Positions 8,403 to 17,406 of a DNA stretch of 64,000 nucleotides are shown one piece after another. A program made the translations under genes and the position numbers. The notes under the pieces were generated by a model. It was not told the origin of the DNA. It saw only the letters and a program-made list of their open reading frames with translations, and did not search any database. The stretch spans positions 1,302,001 through 1,366,000 of the forward strand of contig NZ_CP022297.1 of the NCBI RefSeq assembly GCF_017310015.1, written 5' to 3'. The DNA comes from Marinobacterium iners. GTDB taxonomy: Bacteria; Pseudomonadota; Gammaproteobacteria; Pseudomonadales; Balneatricaceae. Within the stretch, counting starts at the first letter, position 1; each line of letters opens with the position of its first letter.

Positions 8403-10091
8403 ATGAAACGAATCACACTTAAGGCGCTGCTCTATGTTGGCTTCGCGCTTCTCGTGGGCCTGCTGGCACTGAACAGTGTATGGAGTCTGCAGGCACTGGA
8501 ACAGGCGCAGACACGTTTGCAGTCGACTGTTTCAGGCCCTGCCGAAAAGGTCAAACTGGCTGGACGCATGCGCGGCAACCTGCTGGAGATGGATTCCCAA
8601 ACCAAAAACTTCATGCTGGCACAGAGCCAGCAGAACCGAGATCGCTTTTCAGCCGCCAGTGCAGAAGCACGGCAGCGAATTAAGGATGACCTGGTACTGA
8701 TGGCACCACTGATTGTTTCGGTTAATGGGCGTGAGGCACTGGAGTCTTTCCAGGCTTCGTTCCAGCGTTACGGCGACATGGTGGTACAAGTGCGTGATCT
8801 GGTGAGACAGGCTGCCGATCCCCTTGAGCAAAATGGATCAGCGGATGGTAAAGAGCGAGAAGCCTACCGGCTGCTGGTCGGTAGTGGAGACGCGGTGCTG
8901 CAGGAGGCGGTCGATCAGGTACGTCAGATCGTACAGATCAGTGACACTGAAATGCAGGCCGCTGTCAGTGAAGCGGAACAGGCCTACAGTCAGGCGCGAG
9001 GCCAGCTCATTGGTGTGACACTGGTTTCACTGGTGATCGGTATTTTGGCTGCCACTTTGATCATCCTGCGCATAAACGAAGTCAGTCGCATCGCCAGCCG
9101 TATCGGCAGAGGTGATCTCGACCAGTTGTTCGACCCGCGTGTCAGCGATGGCGATATTTACGGGGTGCTGCGCAACATGAATGAGAAGCTTCGCGATATC
9201 GTGGCCGAGATCAAGGAAGCATCTTCAAATGTGGCGGCAGGCAGCATTGAGATCAGCAGCACTGGCCAACAGGTGGCACAGGGGGCGACCGAGCAGGCGG
9301 CGTCACTTGAAGAGGTTTCTTCATCCATGGAAGAGATGACGGCGAACATCTCCCAAACGGCAGACAATGCCCGTCAAACCGAACAGATTGCACAGCAGGC
9401 TGCCACCAGTGCGCAGAGTACTGGCGATGCGGTACGTGAGGCGGTTTCAGCGATGCAGGACATTGCCGAAAAGATCGGCATCATTGAGGAAATAGCCCGT
9501 CAGACCAATCTGCTGGCGCTCAATGCGGCGATCGAAGCGGCGCGTGCCGGTGAGCATGGTAAGGGCTTCACGGTTGTAGCCGCGGAGGTGCGCAAGCTGG
9601 CGGAACGCAGCCAGCGGGCAGCGGGAGAAATAGTCGAGCGCTCTCGCAACAGTCTTGAGCTTTCAGAGCGTGCCGGTGAAATGTTGCTTGAACTGGTGCC
9701 GAGCATTCAACGCACCTCTGGATTGGTACAGGAGATCAGTGCGGCATCGGTTGAACAGAACAAGGGTGCCGCCGAGATTTCGAAAGCGCTGCAGCAGCTT
9801 GATCAAGTGGTACAACAGTCCGCTGCCTCTGCCGAAGAGATGGCTGCAACCACTGAAGAGTTGTCTGCACAGGCAGAGCAACTAGATGGCACAACCGCCT
9901 TTTTCAAAGTATCCGCCAATGTCAGCCAAGCAGGGAAAAGCAGCGGCAACGCTTCGTCACAGACACATCACTCAAAACCTGTAGCTGGCAAGCACAGTAT
10001 CAAGCGGCCCCAGGCTGCAACAGGGGGTGGTGTACTGGCAGGTGCCGACGGCATTCAGATTGATCTTGATGACGATTTCGTCCGCTATTAA
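8403..10091 (+). CDS. Methyl-accepting chemotaxis protein, four-helix-bundle sensor
   Basis: This 562-residue transmembrane receptor has a first membrane helix (7-27), a periplasmic helical region of about 170 residues of the four-helix-bundle kind, a second membrane helix (about 200-224), a HAMP domain and a full cytoplasmic MCP domain. The signalling tip IARQTNLLALNAAIEAARAG and the flanking Glu/Gln-rich methylation helices are clear. The C terminus (IDLDDDFVRY) lacks the NWETF pentapeptide. AAGGA precedes the ATG at 8403. It sits between cheA and cheW and is the most likely dedicated receptor of this pathway. The ligand is not predictable from sequence. Confidence 0.92.
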   Translation: MKRITLKALLYVGFALLVGLLALNSVWSLQALEQAQTRLQSTVSGPAEKVKLAGRMRGNLLEMDSQTKNFMLAQSQQNRDRFSAASAEARQRIKDDLVLMAPLIVSVNGREALESFQASFQRYGDMVVQVRDLVRQAADPLEQNGSADGKEREAYRLLVGSGDAVLQEAVDQVRQIVQISDTEMQAAVSEAEQAYSQARGQLIGVTLVSLVIGILAATLIILRINEVSRIASRIGRGDLDQLFDPRVSDGDIYGVLRNMNEKLRDIVAEIKEASSNVAAGSIEISSTGQQVAQGATEQAASLEEVSSSMEEMTANISQTADNARQTEQIAQQAATSAQSTGDAVREAVSAMQDIAEKIGIIEEIARQTNLLALNAAIEAARAGEHGKGFTVVAAEVRKLAERSQRAAGEIVERSRNSLELSERAGEMLLELVPSIQRTSGLVQEISAASVEQNKGAAEISKALQQLDQVVQQSAASAEEMAATTEELSAQAEQLDGTTAFFKVSANVSQAGKSSGNASSQTHHSKPVAGKHSIKRPQAATGGGVLAGADGIQIDLDDDFVRY

Positions 10092-10101
10092 GGAGACCGG
10101 C

Positions 10102-10647
10102 ATGGAGCGCAACAGGGATTCGGAAACGGTTGATACGACCCCGCGGCAGATTCTGTCATTTATGCTGGATGGCGACTCTTTCGGTGTTGAGATCAGTGGT
10201 ATTCAAGAGGTGCTTGAATACCGCGATGTGACGCGTGTACCGCGTACACCGGATTATATGCTGGGGGTGCTTAACCTGCGTGGAAGGGTGATTCCGGTGG
10301 TCGACCTGCGACGACTTTTTGGCATGCAGATCGCCCCGGTCAGTGTGGAAACCTGCATCGTCATTATTGATGTCGAGCTGGATGGCAAGCGCACCCCTCT
10401 GGGTGTGCTGGCGGATCGTGTCAATGAAGTGGTCGAGCTCGATCCAGCCTTGATCAGTCCGCCACCTCGGCTGGGAGCACGGATCAAGAGCAGCTTTATC
10501 GACGGGCTGGCGCGGCACGAGGATGATTTTATCATTCTGCTGCGTCTTGCCCTGATATTCAGTCGTGACGAGCTGGAAACGGTATTACATGAATCGGCTG
10601 TGGATGAACGTCGTGCCTCCGCTGACGCTGAGGAGGTGTCGGTGTGA
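10102..10647 (+). CDS. cheW: Chemotaxis coupling protein CheW
   Basis: The 181-residue protein matches CheW, which bridges MCPs and CheA. Typical features are ILSFMLDGDSFGVEI at the start, the segment TRVPRTPDYMLGVLNLRG and VIPVVDLRRLFG. AAGGAG lies just ahead of the ATG at 10102. The last bases overlap the GTG start of cheR by four (GTGA), so translation is coupled. A charged C-terminal tail after about residue 160 is somewhat longer than in E. coli CheW. Confidence 0.93.
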   Translation: MERNRDSETVDTTPRQILSFMLDGDSFGVEISGIQEVLEYRDVTRVPRTPDYMLGVLNLRGRVIPVVDLRRLFGMQIAPVSVETCIVIIDVELDGKRTPLGVLADRVNEVVELDPALISPPPRLGARIKSSFIDGLARHEDDFIILLRLALIFSRDELETVLHESAVDERRASADAEEVSV

Positions 10648-11489
10648 CAGCTGCAACGACATTGACCGCTGAAGACCACCTCCGGGTGGCTCAATATGTC
10701 CAAAGTACAGCCGGCATACAGTTGCCGGAACACAAGCGAAACCTGATCGAGGCACGCTTGCGCAAGCGACTGCGTGCAACCGGGCAGTCCAGCTTTACGG
10801 CTTACCTTGATCTGGCACTCTCGGATGCCGACAACGAAGCCGAGCGCGAGTGGTTGCTGGATGCGATCACGACCAATAAAACGGAGTTCTTTCGTGAGCC
10901 TGAACACTTCAGGTTTCTGAGTCAGTATCTTCAGCAGGCTCTCTCTAGTGGCCACGAAGCCGGTGTCAGCAGGCCCTTGAGTGTCTGGAGTTCGGCCTGT
11001 TCAACCGGTGAAGAACCCTACACGCTGGCGATGGTGTTGAGTGAATTAAAAAGGGATAAGCCCGAGTTCAACTTTCAGATTCATGCCACTGATATTGCGC
11101 CATCCGTTCTGTCGGTGGCGCGGCAAGCGATCTATCCAGTGGCACGGATTGCCCCCGTGGATGAACCATTGCGTCATCGGTATCTGCTGAAAAGTCGTGA
11201 CCCTGCACGCCAACAGGTCAGGATTGTGCCCGAACTGCGGGAGCGGGTGAGCTTTTCACGTTTCAACCTGGTGGATGGTGATTACCCCCGCACACCCGAG
11301 TACGACGTGATTTTCTGTCGCAATGTGATGATCTATTTCAGCAATGATGATCGACAGAACATCATTGAGCGATTGCGTACCTCGCTGCGGGTGGGTGGAC
11401 TCCTGTTTATTGGTCACTCCGAGAGCATTGGGCATCAGCGCAACGGTTTTGAGACACTTTATCCCACCGTCTATCGGCGTATCTCATAA
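10644..11489 (+). CDS. cheR: Chemotaxis protein methyltransferase CheR
   Basis: The 281-residue protein has the CheR N-terminal helical domain followed by the SAM-dependent methyltransferase domain. Visible motifs are SSACSTGEEPYTLAM (SAM site), ATDIAPSVLSVAR and FCRNVMIYF. It methylates glutamates of the MCP adaptation helices. The start is GTG overlapping the cheW stop, with AGGAGG about 10 bases upstream. There is no C-terminal TPR extension. Its position directly ahead of cheB and cheD gives a full adaptation module. Confidence 0.93.
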   Translation: MTAATTLTAEDHLRVAQYVQSTAGIQLPEHKRNLIEARLRKRLRATGQSSFTAYLDLALSDADNEAEREWLLDAITTNKTEFFREPEHFRFLSQYLQQALSSGHEAGVSRPLSVWSSACSTGEEPYTLAMVLSELKRDKPEFNFQIHATDIAPSVLSVARQAIYPVARIAPVDEPLRHRYLLKSRDPARQQVRIVPELRERVSFSRFNLVDGDYPRTPEYDVIFCRNVMIYFSNDDRQNIIERLRTSLRVGGLLFIGHSESIGHQRNGFETLYPTVYRRIS

Positions 11490-11503
11490 GGGAAGAGACC
11501 AGC

Positions 11504-12556
11504 GTGATCAAAGTTCTGATCGTGGATGATTCTGCCGTTGTGCGTCACGCACTCAGCGAAATTCTCGGCAGCGACCCCGGAATTGAGGTCATCGGTGTAG
11601 CCGCTGATCCTTACCGGGCAGTTGAACAGTTGCGTCATATGAAACCGGATGTGATGACACTGGATGTCGAGATGCCGCGCATGGATGGTCTAACCTTTCT
11701 GCGTAAATTGATGTCACAACACCCCATACCCGTCGTGATCTGCTCATCACTGGTGGAAGCGGGCGAGACTCAGGTCAGGGCACTTGAATATGGTGCGGTT
11801 GATATCATCGCCAAGCCAGTGCTGGGTACACAGCAGTTTTTGCATGATTCGCGCAACCGTATTATCGATGCCATTAAAGGGGCTGCACATGCACGCGTAT
11901 CCAAGCTCAGCCTGTTCAATGAGGGAGTGAAACCGAAACTGAATGCCGATGTGATTCTGGCAGCGGGACATTTGGCTCTGCAGAAGACGACAGAAAAAGT
12001 GATCGCTGTTGGTTCATCGACAGGCGGTACAGATGCCTTGCGTAAGCTGCTGGGTGCGATGCCCGGTGATTGTCCCGCGATTGCGATTGTGCAGCACATG
12101 CCAGAGGGCTTTACACGTTCGTTTGCGAATCGACTTGACCAGATTTGTGATATTCGAGTCAAAGAGGCAGAAGATGGAGATGCGCTTTTGCGTGGGCATG
12201 CCCTCATCGCCCCGGGTAATCGGCATATGCTGATTCGACGCAGCGGGGCGCGTTATTACGTTGAATTACGAGATGGCCCACTTGTCTCACGCCATCGACC
12301 ATCTGTGGATGTCCTGTTCCGCTCAGCCGCGCGTTATGCGGGTCAAAACGCGATCGGCGCAATTCTTACGGGTATGGGTGATGATGGCGCGAATGGCCTG
12401 AAGGAAATGCGGGAGGCGGGAGCCTGGACCCTCGGGCAGGATGAAGCGACCAGTGTTGTTTACGGCATGCCAAGGGAGGCCTATCTGCGTGGTGCCGTTG
12501 CTCAGCAACTACCACTCGATGGTATGGCTGCCGCGATACTTCAGGCTGCCCGATGA
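11504..12556 (+). CDS. cheB: Chemotaxis methylesterase/glutamine deamidase CheB
   Basis: The 350-residue protein joins a receiver domain (Asp in MTLDVEMPRMDG) to a CheB methylesterase domain with the catalytic triad in VGSSTGGTDAL (Ser), VQHMPEGFT (His) and GMGDDGANG (Asp). It removes methyl groups from MCPs when phosphorylated by CheA. It starts with GTG after GGGAAGAG, and its stop overlaps the cheD start as ATGA. The domain linker at about residues 125-160 is a little long, but nothing is missing. Confidence 0.93.
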   Translation: MIKVLIVDDSAVVRHALSEILGSDPGIEVIGVAADPYRAVEQLRHMKPDVMTLDVEMPRMDGLTFLRKLMSQHPIPVVICSSLVEAGETQVRALEYGAVDIIAKPVLGTQQFLHDSRNRIIDAIKGAAHARVSKLSLFNEGVKPKLNADVILAAGHLALQKTTEKVIAVGSSTGGTDALRKLLGAMPGDCPAIAIVQHMPEGFTRSFANRLDQICDIRVKEAEDGDALLRGHALIAPGNRHMLIRRSGARYYVELRDGPLVSRHRPSVDVLFRSAARYAGQNAIGAILTGMGDDGANGLKEMREAGAWTLGQDEATSVVYGMPREAYLRGAVAQQLPLDGMAAAILQAAR

Positions 12557-13095
12557 CTGAATCCCCGATGAATAAAATGCAACGCGATCGCCACGCGCAC
12601 CACCTTGTCATCCATGCCGGTGAACTGGTTTTCGGGCGAGGACGCAAGCAATTGCGTACGCTGCTGGGTTCCTGTGTCGCCATTACACTCAGACACCCTC
12701 GGTTGGGATTAAGTGGCATGTGTCATTATGTACTGCCGCGCAGGCCTGCTGGAGCCGCCGGTACACCAGATGCACGATACGGTGACGATTGCCTTGAGCT
12801 ATTTCGACTTGCAGCCAGGCGCAATGGCACGAATCTGAATGAATATGAAGCCCGTATTTACGGTGGTGGAAACATGCTGGCAGGGGTGCGAGTCATGCCT
12901 GTGAGTGGATGCTTGAATGTTGACTGCAGTCCCGTAGGGGAAGCCAACGCAGCGCATGCATTTGCCATGCTGGCAGAGGCGGGAGTCAGAATCCTGGAAG
13001 CGGATGTGGGCGAGGACGGGTATAGAAAGGTCGAGTTTGACCCAATAACAGGTCATGCCAGCGTGGAGTTTGCGAAGGCCAGGTACTTTTATTGA
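12553..13095 (+). CDS. cheD: Chemoreceptor glutamine deamidase CheD
   Basis: The 180-residue protein matches CheD, which deamidates receptor glutamines. The active-site Cys lies in TLLGSCVAITL and the His in MCHYVLP. The segment YEARIYGGGNML is also typical. It overlaps cheB by four bases, so the two adaptation enzymes are coupled. CheD in the operon is typical of cheB/cheD-containing secondary che clusters and is absent from E. coli. It is the last gene of the che operon; a 215-base gap follows. Confidence 0.92.
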   Translation: MTESPMNKMQRDRHAHHLVIHAGELVFGRGRKQLRTLLGSCVAITLRHPRLGLSGMCHYVLPRRPAGAAGTPDARYGDDCLELFRLAARRNGTNLNEYEARIYGGGNMLAGVRVMPVSGCLNVDCSPVGEANAAHAFAMLAEAGVRILEADVGEDGYRKVEFDPITGHASVEFAKARYFY

Positions 13096-13310
13096 CCACC
13101 GGCGGTAGAGTTCAGTTAGAGAGGGCAACTACAGGGGGCCGGCTGGCATGGAGTCGTTCAAAGGACAGATATAATACGCCTGTGCCCGGTTTTTCGCGCA
13201 GGCCTCTGCAGAACACTTGCGCTGGCGCAGAGCTGCTGTTGAATATTCTTGACTTGGTACCGAGAGCATTGCTTACTGCTTGATGAAGCCAAATTGACAG
13301 AGATTCAGCA
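13096..13310 (+). other. Leader region with perfect -10 hexamer and two hairpins
   Basis: The gap after cheD contains TATAAT at 13170-13175, without a convincing -35 box. It is followed by a hairpin with arms 13178-13185 and 13196-13203 (eight pairs, one of them G-T) and a second with arms 13204-13209 and 13227-13232. Neither hairpin is followed by a T tract, so they are not typical terminators. They could be part of a structured leader of the binding-protein gene starting at 13311, or could stabilise the end of the che message. No gene is seen here. Confidence 0.35.
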
Positions 13311-14300
13311 GTGCTCAAGTCATATTTCGTCAATATTCAGGTGCGCAGTGCAGTGATTGTGCTGTTGCTTCTGTCCCCCTTGGTCAGCGCAACGGAGACT
13401 CCCCGGCTGGCCTACCTTGTTTCTGATGTGCGCATACCGTTCTGGAGCATTATGGCTGGCGGAGCCAAACAGCGCGCGGCCGAGTTGGGCTTTACATTGG
13501 ATGTGTACAGTGCCGACAACAATGCTCGTCAGGAGCTGCTCAATACTGTTCAGGCCCTTGAAAGCGATATAGCGGGCTTGGTCGTTTCACCTACCAATTC
13601 CTCAGCGGCAGTGACCATTCTGGAGCTTGCAGCCGAGGCCGGTGTGCCGGTTGTGATTGCCGATATAGGAACAAAAGCAGGCAAGTATGTCAGCTATATA
13701 CAGTCCGATAATGAGCAGGGGGCATACGAGCTGGGTCTGTTACTGGTGAAGGCGCTTGAGGCCAGGGGATGGTCACAGGGCGGTGTGGGAATAGTGTCGA
13801 TACCCCAGAGTCGTAAAAACGGTCAGGCTCGCACACGAGGGTTTGTCAATGCGCTAAAAACATCCAGCTTCAGGATGGCCGGCATTCGTCAGCAGGTGGA
13901 TTTCTCCTATGAAGAAACCTATCGTTTCAGCCGCGAGCTGATTAAGGATAATTCGGATCTGCGTGCAATCTGGCTGCAGGGCTCTAATCGTTATCAGGCT
14001 GCACTGGATGCGATTCATGATGAAGGCCGTGAAGGCGATGTTCTGTTGATCTGCTTTGATGCAGAGCCAGAGTTCATAGAAATGATTCGTCAGAAAGAGC
14101 TGGTAGCCGCCGGTATGCAGCAGCCACGTCTTATCGGAGAAAAGGCGGTCAGCTCATTGGATGCTCATATAAAGGGGGATCCTGTTCCTTCGCGTCAGAT
14201 GTTACCTGTGTTGGCAGTATCACCTGACAATGTAGACGAGCTTTTGCCGCTCATTCACAAAAACGTGTTGGGGCTGAGTATTGAGCAGTTCAATGACTAG
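13311..14300 (+). CDS. Periplasmic sugar-binding-like (type 1 fold) receptor protein
   Basis: The 329-residue protein begins with a signal peptide (hydrophobic core AVIVLLLLSPLVSA) and continues as a periplasmic binding protein of the ribose/LacI-like type 1 fold (RLAYLVSDVRIPFW, VVSPTNSSAAV, GVPVVIADIGT). There is no permease or ATPase gene next to it. The coding region instead overlaps by eight bases the start of a membrane GGDEF protein. This pairing recalls LuxP/LuxQ-type arrangements where a binding protein feeds a membrane sensor. The GTG start has only a weak ribosome binding site, so the first residues are uncertain. Confidence 0.8.
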   Translation: MLKSYFVNIQVRSAVIVLLLLSPLVSATETPRLAYLVSDVRIPFWSIMAGGAKQRAAELGFTLDVYSADNNARQELLNTVQALESDIAGLVVSPTNSSAAVTILELAAEAGVPVVIADIGTKAGKYVSYIQSDNEQGAYELGLLLVKALEARGWSQGGVGIVSIPQSRKNGQARTRGFVNALKTSSFRMAGIRQQVDFSYEETYRFSRELIKDNSDLRAIWLQGSNRYQAALDAIHDEGREGDVLLICFDAEPEFIEMIRQKELVAAGMQQPRLIGEKAVSSLDAHIKGDPVPSRQMLPVLAVSPDNVDELLPLIHKNVLGLSIEQFND

Positions 14301-16332
14301 ACAGGGTCGTGACCAGCCTTCGCTTCTGGTTTCACTTGGTCTGTTGGCAGTTGTCAGCGTTATGCTGGTTGTGCCTGCCCATGGGGTGTACACCTTTTTT
14401 ATCCAGAAAGAGCAGATCATTGCCGACATGAACGAGCAGGCGCGATCCAGCCTGATCCGACTGTCCGAAAACGTTGTGCCGTACATGCAGGCTTATGCGG
14501 TCAATGATTATCAAAACCTTGTTCAAACCGAAATGGTGCAGCGGGGCTATGCTGCCATCCTGATCGAAGACTCAAATATGGCTGAAGTGCTGGGCCGGCC
14601 CGAATACATCACTGGAATGATTCGCAGCTCAGATGGACATATCCTTCCGTACGATGCTTCGCACCCTGGCCATCACCAGCGATTATCCACTGATCGTATC
14701 CATAAGCACAGCGAATTGCTTCAGTCCGGGGGGATGACGATCGGTAAATTGTCGATCTTCATGACCGATACGGTAGTCCGAGAAAAGCAGAAAGAGGTTT
14801 TTTACGACAGTCTCAGTAACAGCCTGCTGCTGGCGCTCATTCTGATGGCGCTGCTAATCGTCTTCTCCAAGCGTCGAATTCTTGATCCTCTTGGCCGCTT
14901 TTCCGAAGCGCTTCAACAGCGTGATGCTGATGGCATCCCGGTCAATGCGCTTCCCAATTTCAAGTATCGAGAGTTGTCGATATTGACCGATACTGTGAAT
15001 TCCATGCTGGACATGATCCGTGGCTCCAGGGCGGAGATCAAACGGGAGCGATCAAGGCTGCACGATGTAATAGAAGGCACCCACGTAGGTACGTGGGAGT
15101 GGAACATTCAGACCGGTGCAACGGAGTTCAATGATCGCTGGGCAGAGATTATCGGTTATACGCTTGAAGAGCTCAGCCCTACTTCCATCGACACCTGGGC
15201 GAGCTTCGTACATCCTGATGATCTGAAAGAGTCTGAAAAGCAGCTGCAACGCCATTTCACAGGTGAATCTCCCTACTATCAATGCGAAGCTCGCATGAAA
15301 CACAAGGCGGGTCATTGGGTCTGGGTATTGGATCGCGGCAAAGTGAGCAAGAGTACAGAGGACGGGGAGCCATTGATGATGTACGGTACCCATCAGGATA
15401 TCACAGAGCAGAAGGAAAATGAGCTCAGGCTGCACTTGGCAGCCAGTGTGTATGAGCATGTCAGTGACGGCATCATGATTACCGATACTCAGGGCATAAT
15501 CCGTGATGTCAACCATGCTTTTTGCCGACTAACGGGCTATCAGGCGGAAGAGGTTATTGGGGAAAATGCCCGCGTGCTCAGGTCAGGTCACCACGACGAG
15601 AGTTTTTATCAAGCAATGTGGCGGGCCATTCTCGGTAAAGGCTATTGGAGTGGTGAAATTTGGAACAAGCGCAAGAATGATGAAATTTTTCCTGCGCACC
15701 TGAAAGTTAATGCAATTCGCGATTCTGATGGGCAGGTGAGGAGCTTTGTAGCCCTTTTGTCAGATATTTCTCACTTCAAGGAACATGAGCGGCAGCTGGA
15801 GCAGCTTGCCCACTTTGATGCGCTGACCGGCCTGCCAAATCGACTGGTGCTTGCCGACAGGCTTCATAAGGAAATGGCTCAGGCACGCCGGCGCAGCGAA
15901 GTTTTAGCGGTTGCGTTTCTCGACTTGGATGGATTTAAAGCGGTTAACGATCAGTTTGGCCACGATGCAGGTGACCAGTTACTGATCATCATGTCGGAGC
16001 GAATGAGGCAGACGCTTCGCGAAAGCGATACCTTGGTGCGTATTGGTGGTGATGAGTTTGTCGTTCTGCTGCCGGATCTGGATGATGCCGGCAGCTGTGT
16101 GCCGGTGATTCAGCGTCTTTTGTCGGTGGCATCCAGCCCCATCGATATCAAGGGTGATCGGGTACAGGTATCGGCCAGTATTGGTGTGACTTTTTATCCT
16201 CAGGATGAAGATGTCGATTCCGAGCAGCTGCTGCGTCAGGCCGATCAAATGATGTATGACGCGAAACTGAGCGGCAAGAACCGCTATAAGCTGGCTGATG
16301 TGGTGCCGAGCTCTCGGCGCTTTGCAGGATAA
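14293..16332 (+). CDS. Membrane PAS-PAS-GGDEF diguanylate cyclase
   Basis: The 679-residue protein has a membrane helix near residues 12-34, a periplasmic region of about 140 residues, a second membrane helix near 175-195, a HAMP-like stretch, two PAS domains (about 255-375 and 380-500) and a C-terminal GGDEF domain. The signature GGDEF is intact at residues 585-589 (RIGGDEFVVLLP), so it should make cyclic di-GMP. The start ATG lies inside the end of the binding-protein gene, which points to a shared sensory function. No EAL domain is present. The ligand is unknown. Confidence 0.88.
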   Translation: MTRQGRDQPSLLVSLGLLAVVSVMLVVPAHGVYTFFIQKEQIIADMNEQARSSLIRLSENVVPYMQAYAVNDYQNLVQTEMVQRGYAAILIEDSNMAEVLGRPEYITGMIRSSDGHILPYDASHPGHHQRLSTDRIHKHSELLQSGGMTIGKLSIFMTDTVVREKQKEVFYDSLSNSLLLALILMALLIVFSKRRILDPLGRFSEALQQRDADGIPVNALPNFKYRELSILTDTVNSMLDMIRGSRAEIKRERSRLHDVIEGTHVGTWEWNIQTGATEFNDRWAEIIGYTLEELSPTSIDTWASFVHPDDLKESEKQLQRHFTGESPYYQCEARMKHKAGHWVWVLDRGKVSKSTEDGEPLMMYGTHQDITEQKENELRLHLAASVYEHVSDGIMITDTQGIIRDVNHAFCRLTGYQAEEVIGENARVLRSGHHDESFYQAMWRAILGKGYWSGEIWNKRKNDEIFPAHLKVNAIRDSDGQVRSFVALLSDISHFKEHERQLEQLAHFDALTGLPNRLVLADRLHKEMAQARRRSEVLAVAFLDLDGFKAVNDQFGHDAGDQLLIIMSERMRQTLRESDTLVRIGGDEFVVLLPDLDDAGSCVPVIQRLLSVASSPIDIKGDRVQVSASIGVTFYPQDEDVDSEQLLRQADQMMYDAKLSGKNRYKLADVVPSSRRFAG

Positions 16333-16354
16333 CGCTGTAGCCCGGTTATCGGTA

Positions 16355-17326
16355 TCAATCCGCCGCGGCGCGACTCAGGCGGTCCCATATATCCGCCCAG
16401 GCGGGATCATGGGGTGGTGCTTCAACCCACAGCTGGCTTACACCGTCACAATCGGCTTCGTACAGAGCGGCATACAGTGCCTGCCGATAGCCTTGGTGAT
16501 TGGCCGGCATCACTTTCAGATGATGGCAAGGCAGGGACCTCAGGGCGGGTGAGTACACCAGTGCGCCTGAGTGAGGCGCTGCCGATGCGGCCAGGGCCTT
16601 TATCTCGTCTGGCGTACAAAGGGTGACGCGAGCATTGGGCTGATAGTGAATTTTCTTGTTGCCGGAGACGGCGTGCTCATGGCTGCGAGGGGTGCGCACC
16701 GGTACCTGCAGATAGGGCTGGAGCATGTCAGCCGAGATGGGGCCACTGCGAAGAATTTCTGCACTGTGTTCACCCACACGCAAAATGGTCGATTCCGTGC
16801 CGACACCACAGGGACCGCCGTCAAGCACGGCGGCAATCATGCCATCCATGCTGGCCAGTACGTGCTCGGCACTGGTGGGGCTGAGTTTCTGGTACGGGTT
16901 GGCCGACGGTGCCGCGACCGCAATATCGAAGCGTTGCAGAAGCGACAGCAGCACGGAGTGGTCGGGCATGCGCACACCGATTGTCGGCAGGCCACCGGTA
17001 ATGACATCCGAGACATCGGGGTGGCGATCAAAAATCAGTGTCAGTGGGCCAGGCCAGAAAGCTGCCACAAGGGGAGCGACCCAGTCAGGCACGGTTTTGA
17101 CCCAGCGCGGCAACTGATCGGGTGAGGCAATGTGTGTAATTAGCGGATGGTTGGTCGGGCGCCGTTTGGCAGCAAAAATCTTTGCTACCGCCTCAGGGTT
17201 TGAGGCATCGGCAGCCAGCCCGTATACCGTTTCCGTCGGCACGGCGACCAGCTCGCCAGCCAGCAGCAGTTCGCCGGCACGTTGCAGGTGGTCGGGGTTT
17301 TGAGCGCTGAGTCTTTCTGTTTTCAT
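16355..17326 (-). CDS. sua5: L-threonylcarbamoyladenylate synthase, Sua5 type
   Basis: The 323-residue protein has an N-terminal YrdC/Sua5 domain (VAVPTETVYGLAADA, KRRPTNHPLI, PSANPYQKLSPT) and a C-terminal Sua5 domain of about 120 residues. It makes threonylcarbamoyl-AMP for the t6A modification at position 37 of ANN-decoding tRNAs. The length separates it from the short TsaC (about 190 residues) of E. coli. It is convergent with the upstream GGDEF gene, with 22 bases between stops. A 13-base palindrome (17343-17355) lies just ahead of the ATG. Confidence 0.9.
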   Translation of the reverse strand: MKTERLSAQNPDHLQRAGELLLAGELVAVPTETVYGLAADASNPEAVAKIFAAKRRPTNHPLITHIASPDQLPRWVKTVPDWVAPLVAAFWPGPLTLIFDRHPDVSDVITGGLPTIGVRMPDHSVLLSLLQRFDIAVAAPSANPYQKLSPTSAEHVLASMDGMIAAVLDGGPCGVGTESTILRVGEHSAEILRSGPISADMLQPYLQVPVRTPRSHEHAVSGNKKIHYQPNARVTLCTPDEIKALAASAAPHSGALVYSPALRSLPCHHLKVMPANHQGYRQALYAALYEADCDGVSQLWVEAPPHDPAWADIWDRLSRAAAD

Positions 17327-17406
17327 GGATCACACCAGTAACTAACTGGCAGTTATTGTAACACCGGACATGACATGATCATCCACCTCATTCTTGGCTG
17401 TGCTGA

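Noticed and set aside
13178..13203. Rho-independent terminator after the che operon
   Set aside because: The hairpin is stable but the T run is in the loop, not after the stem.
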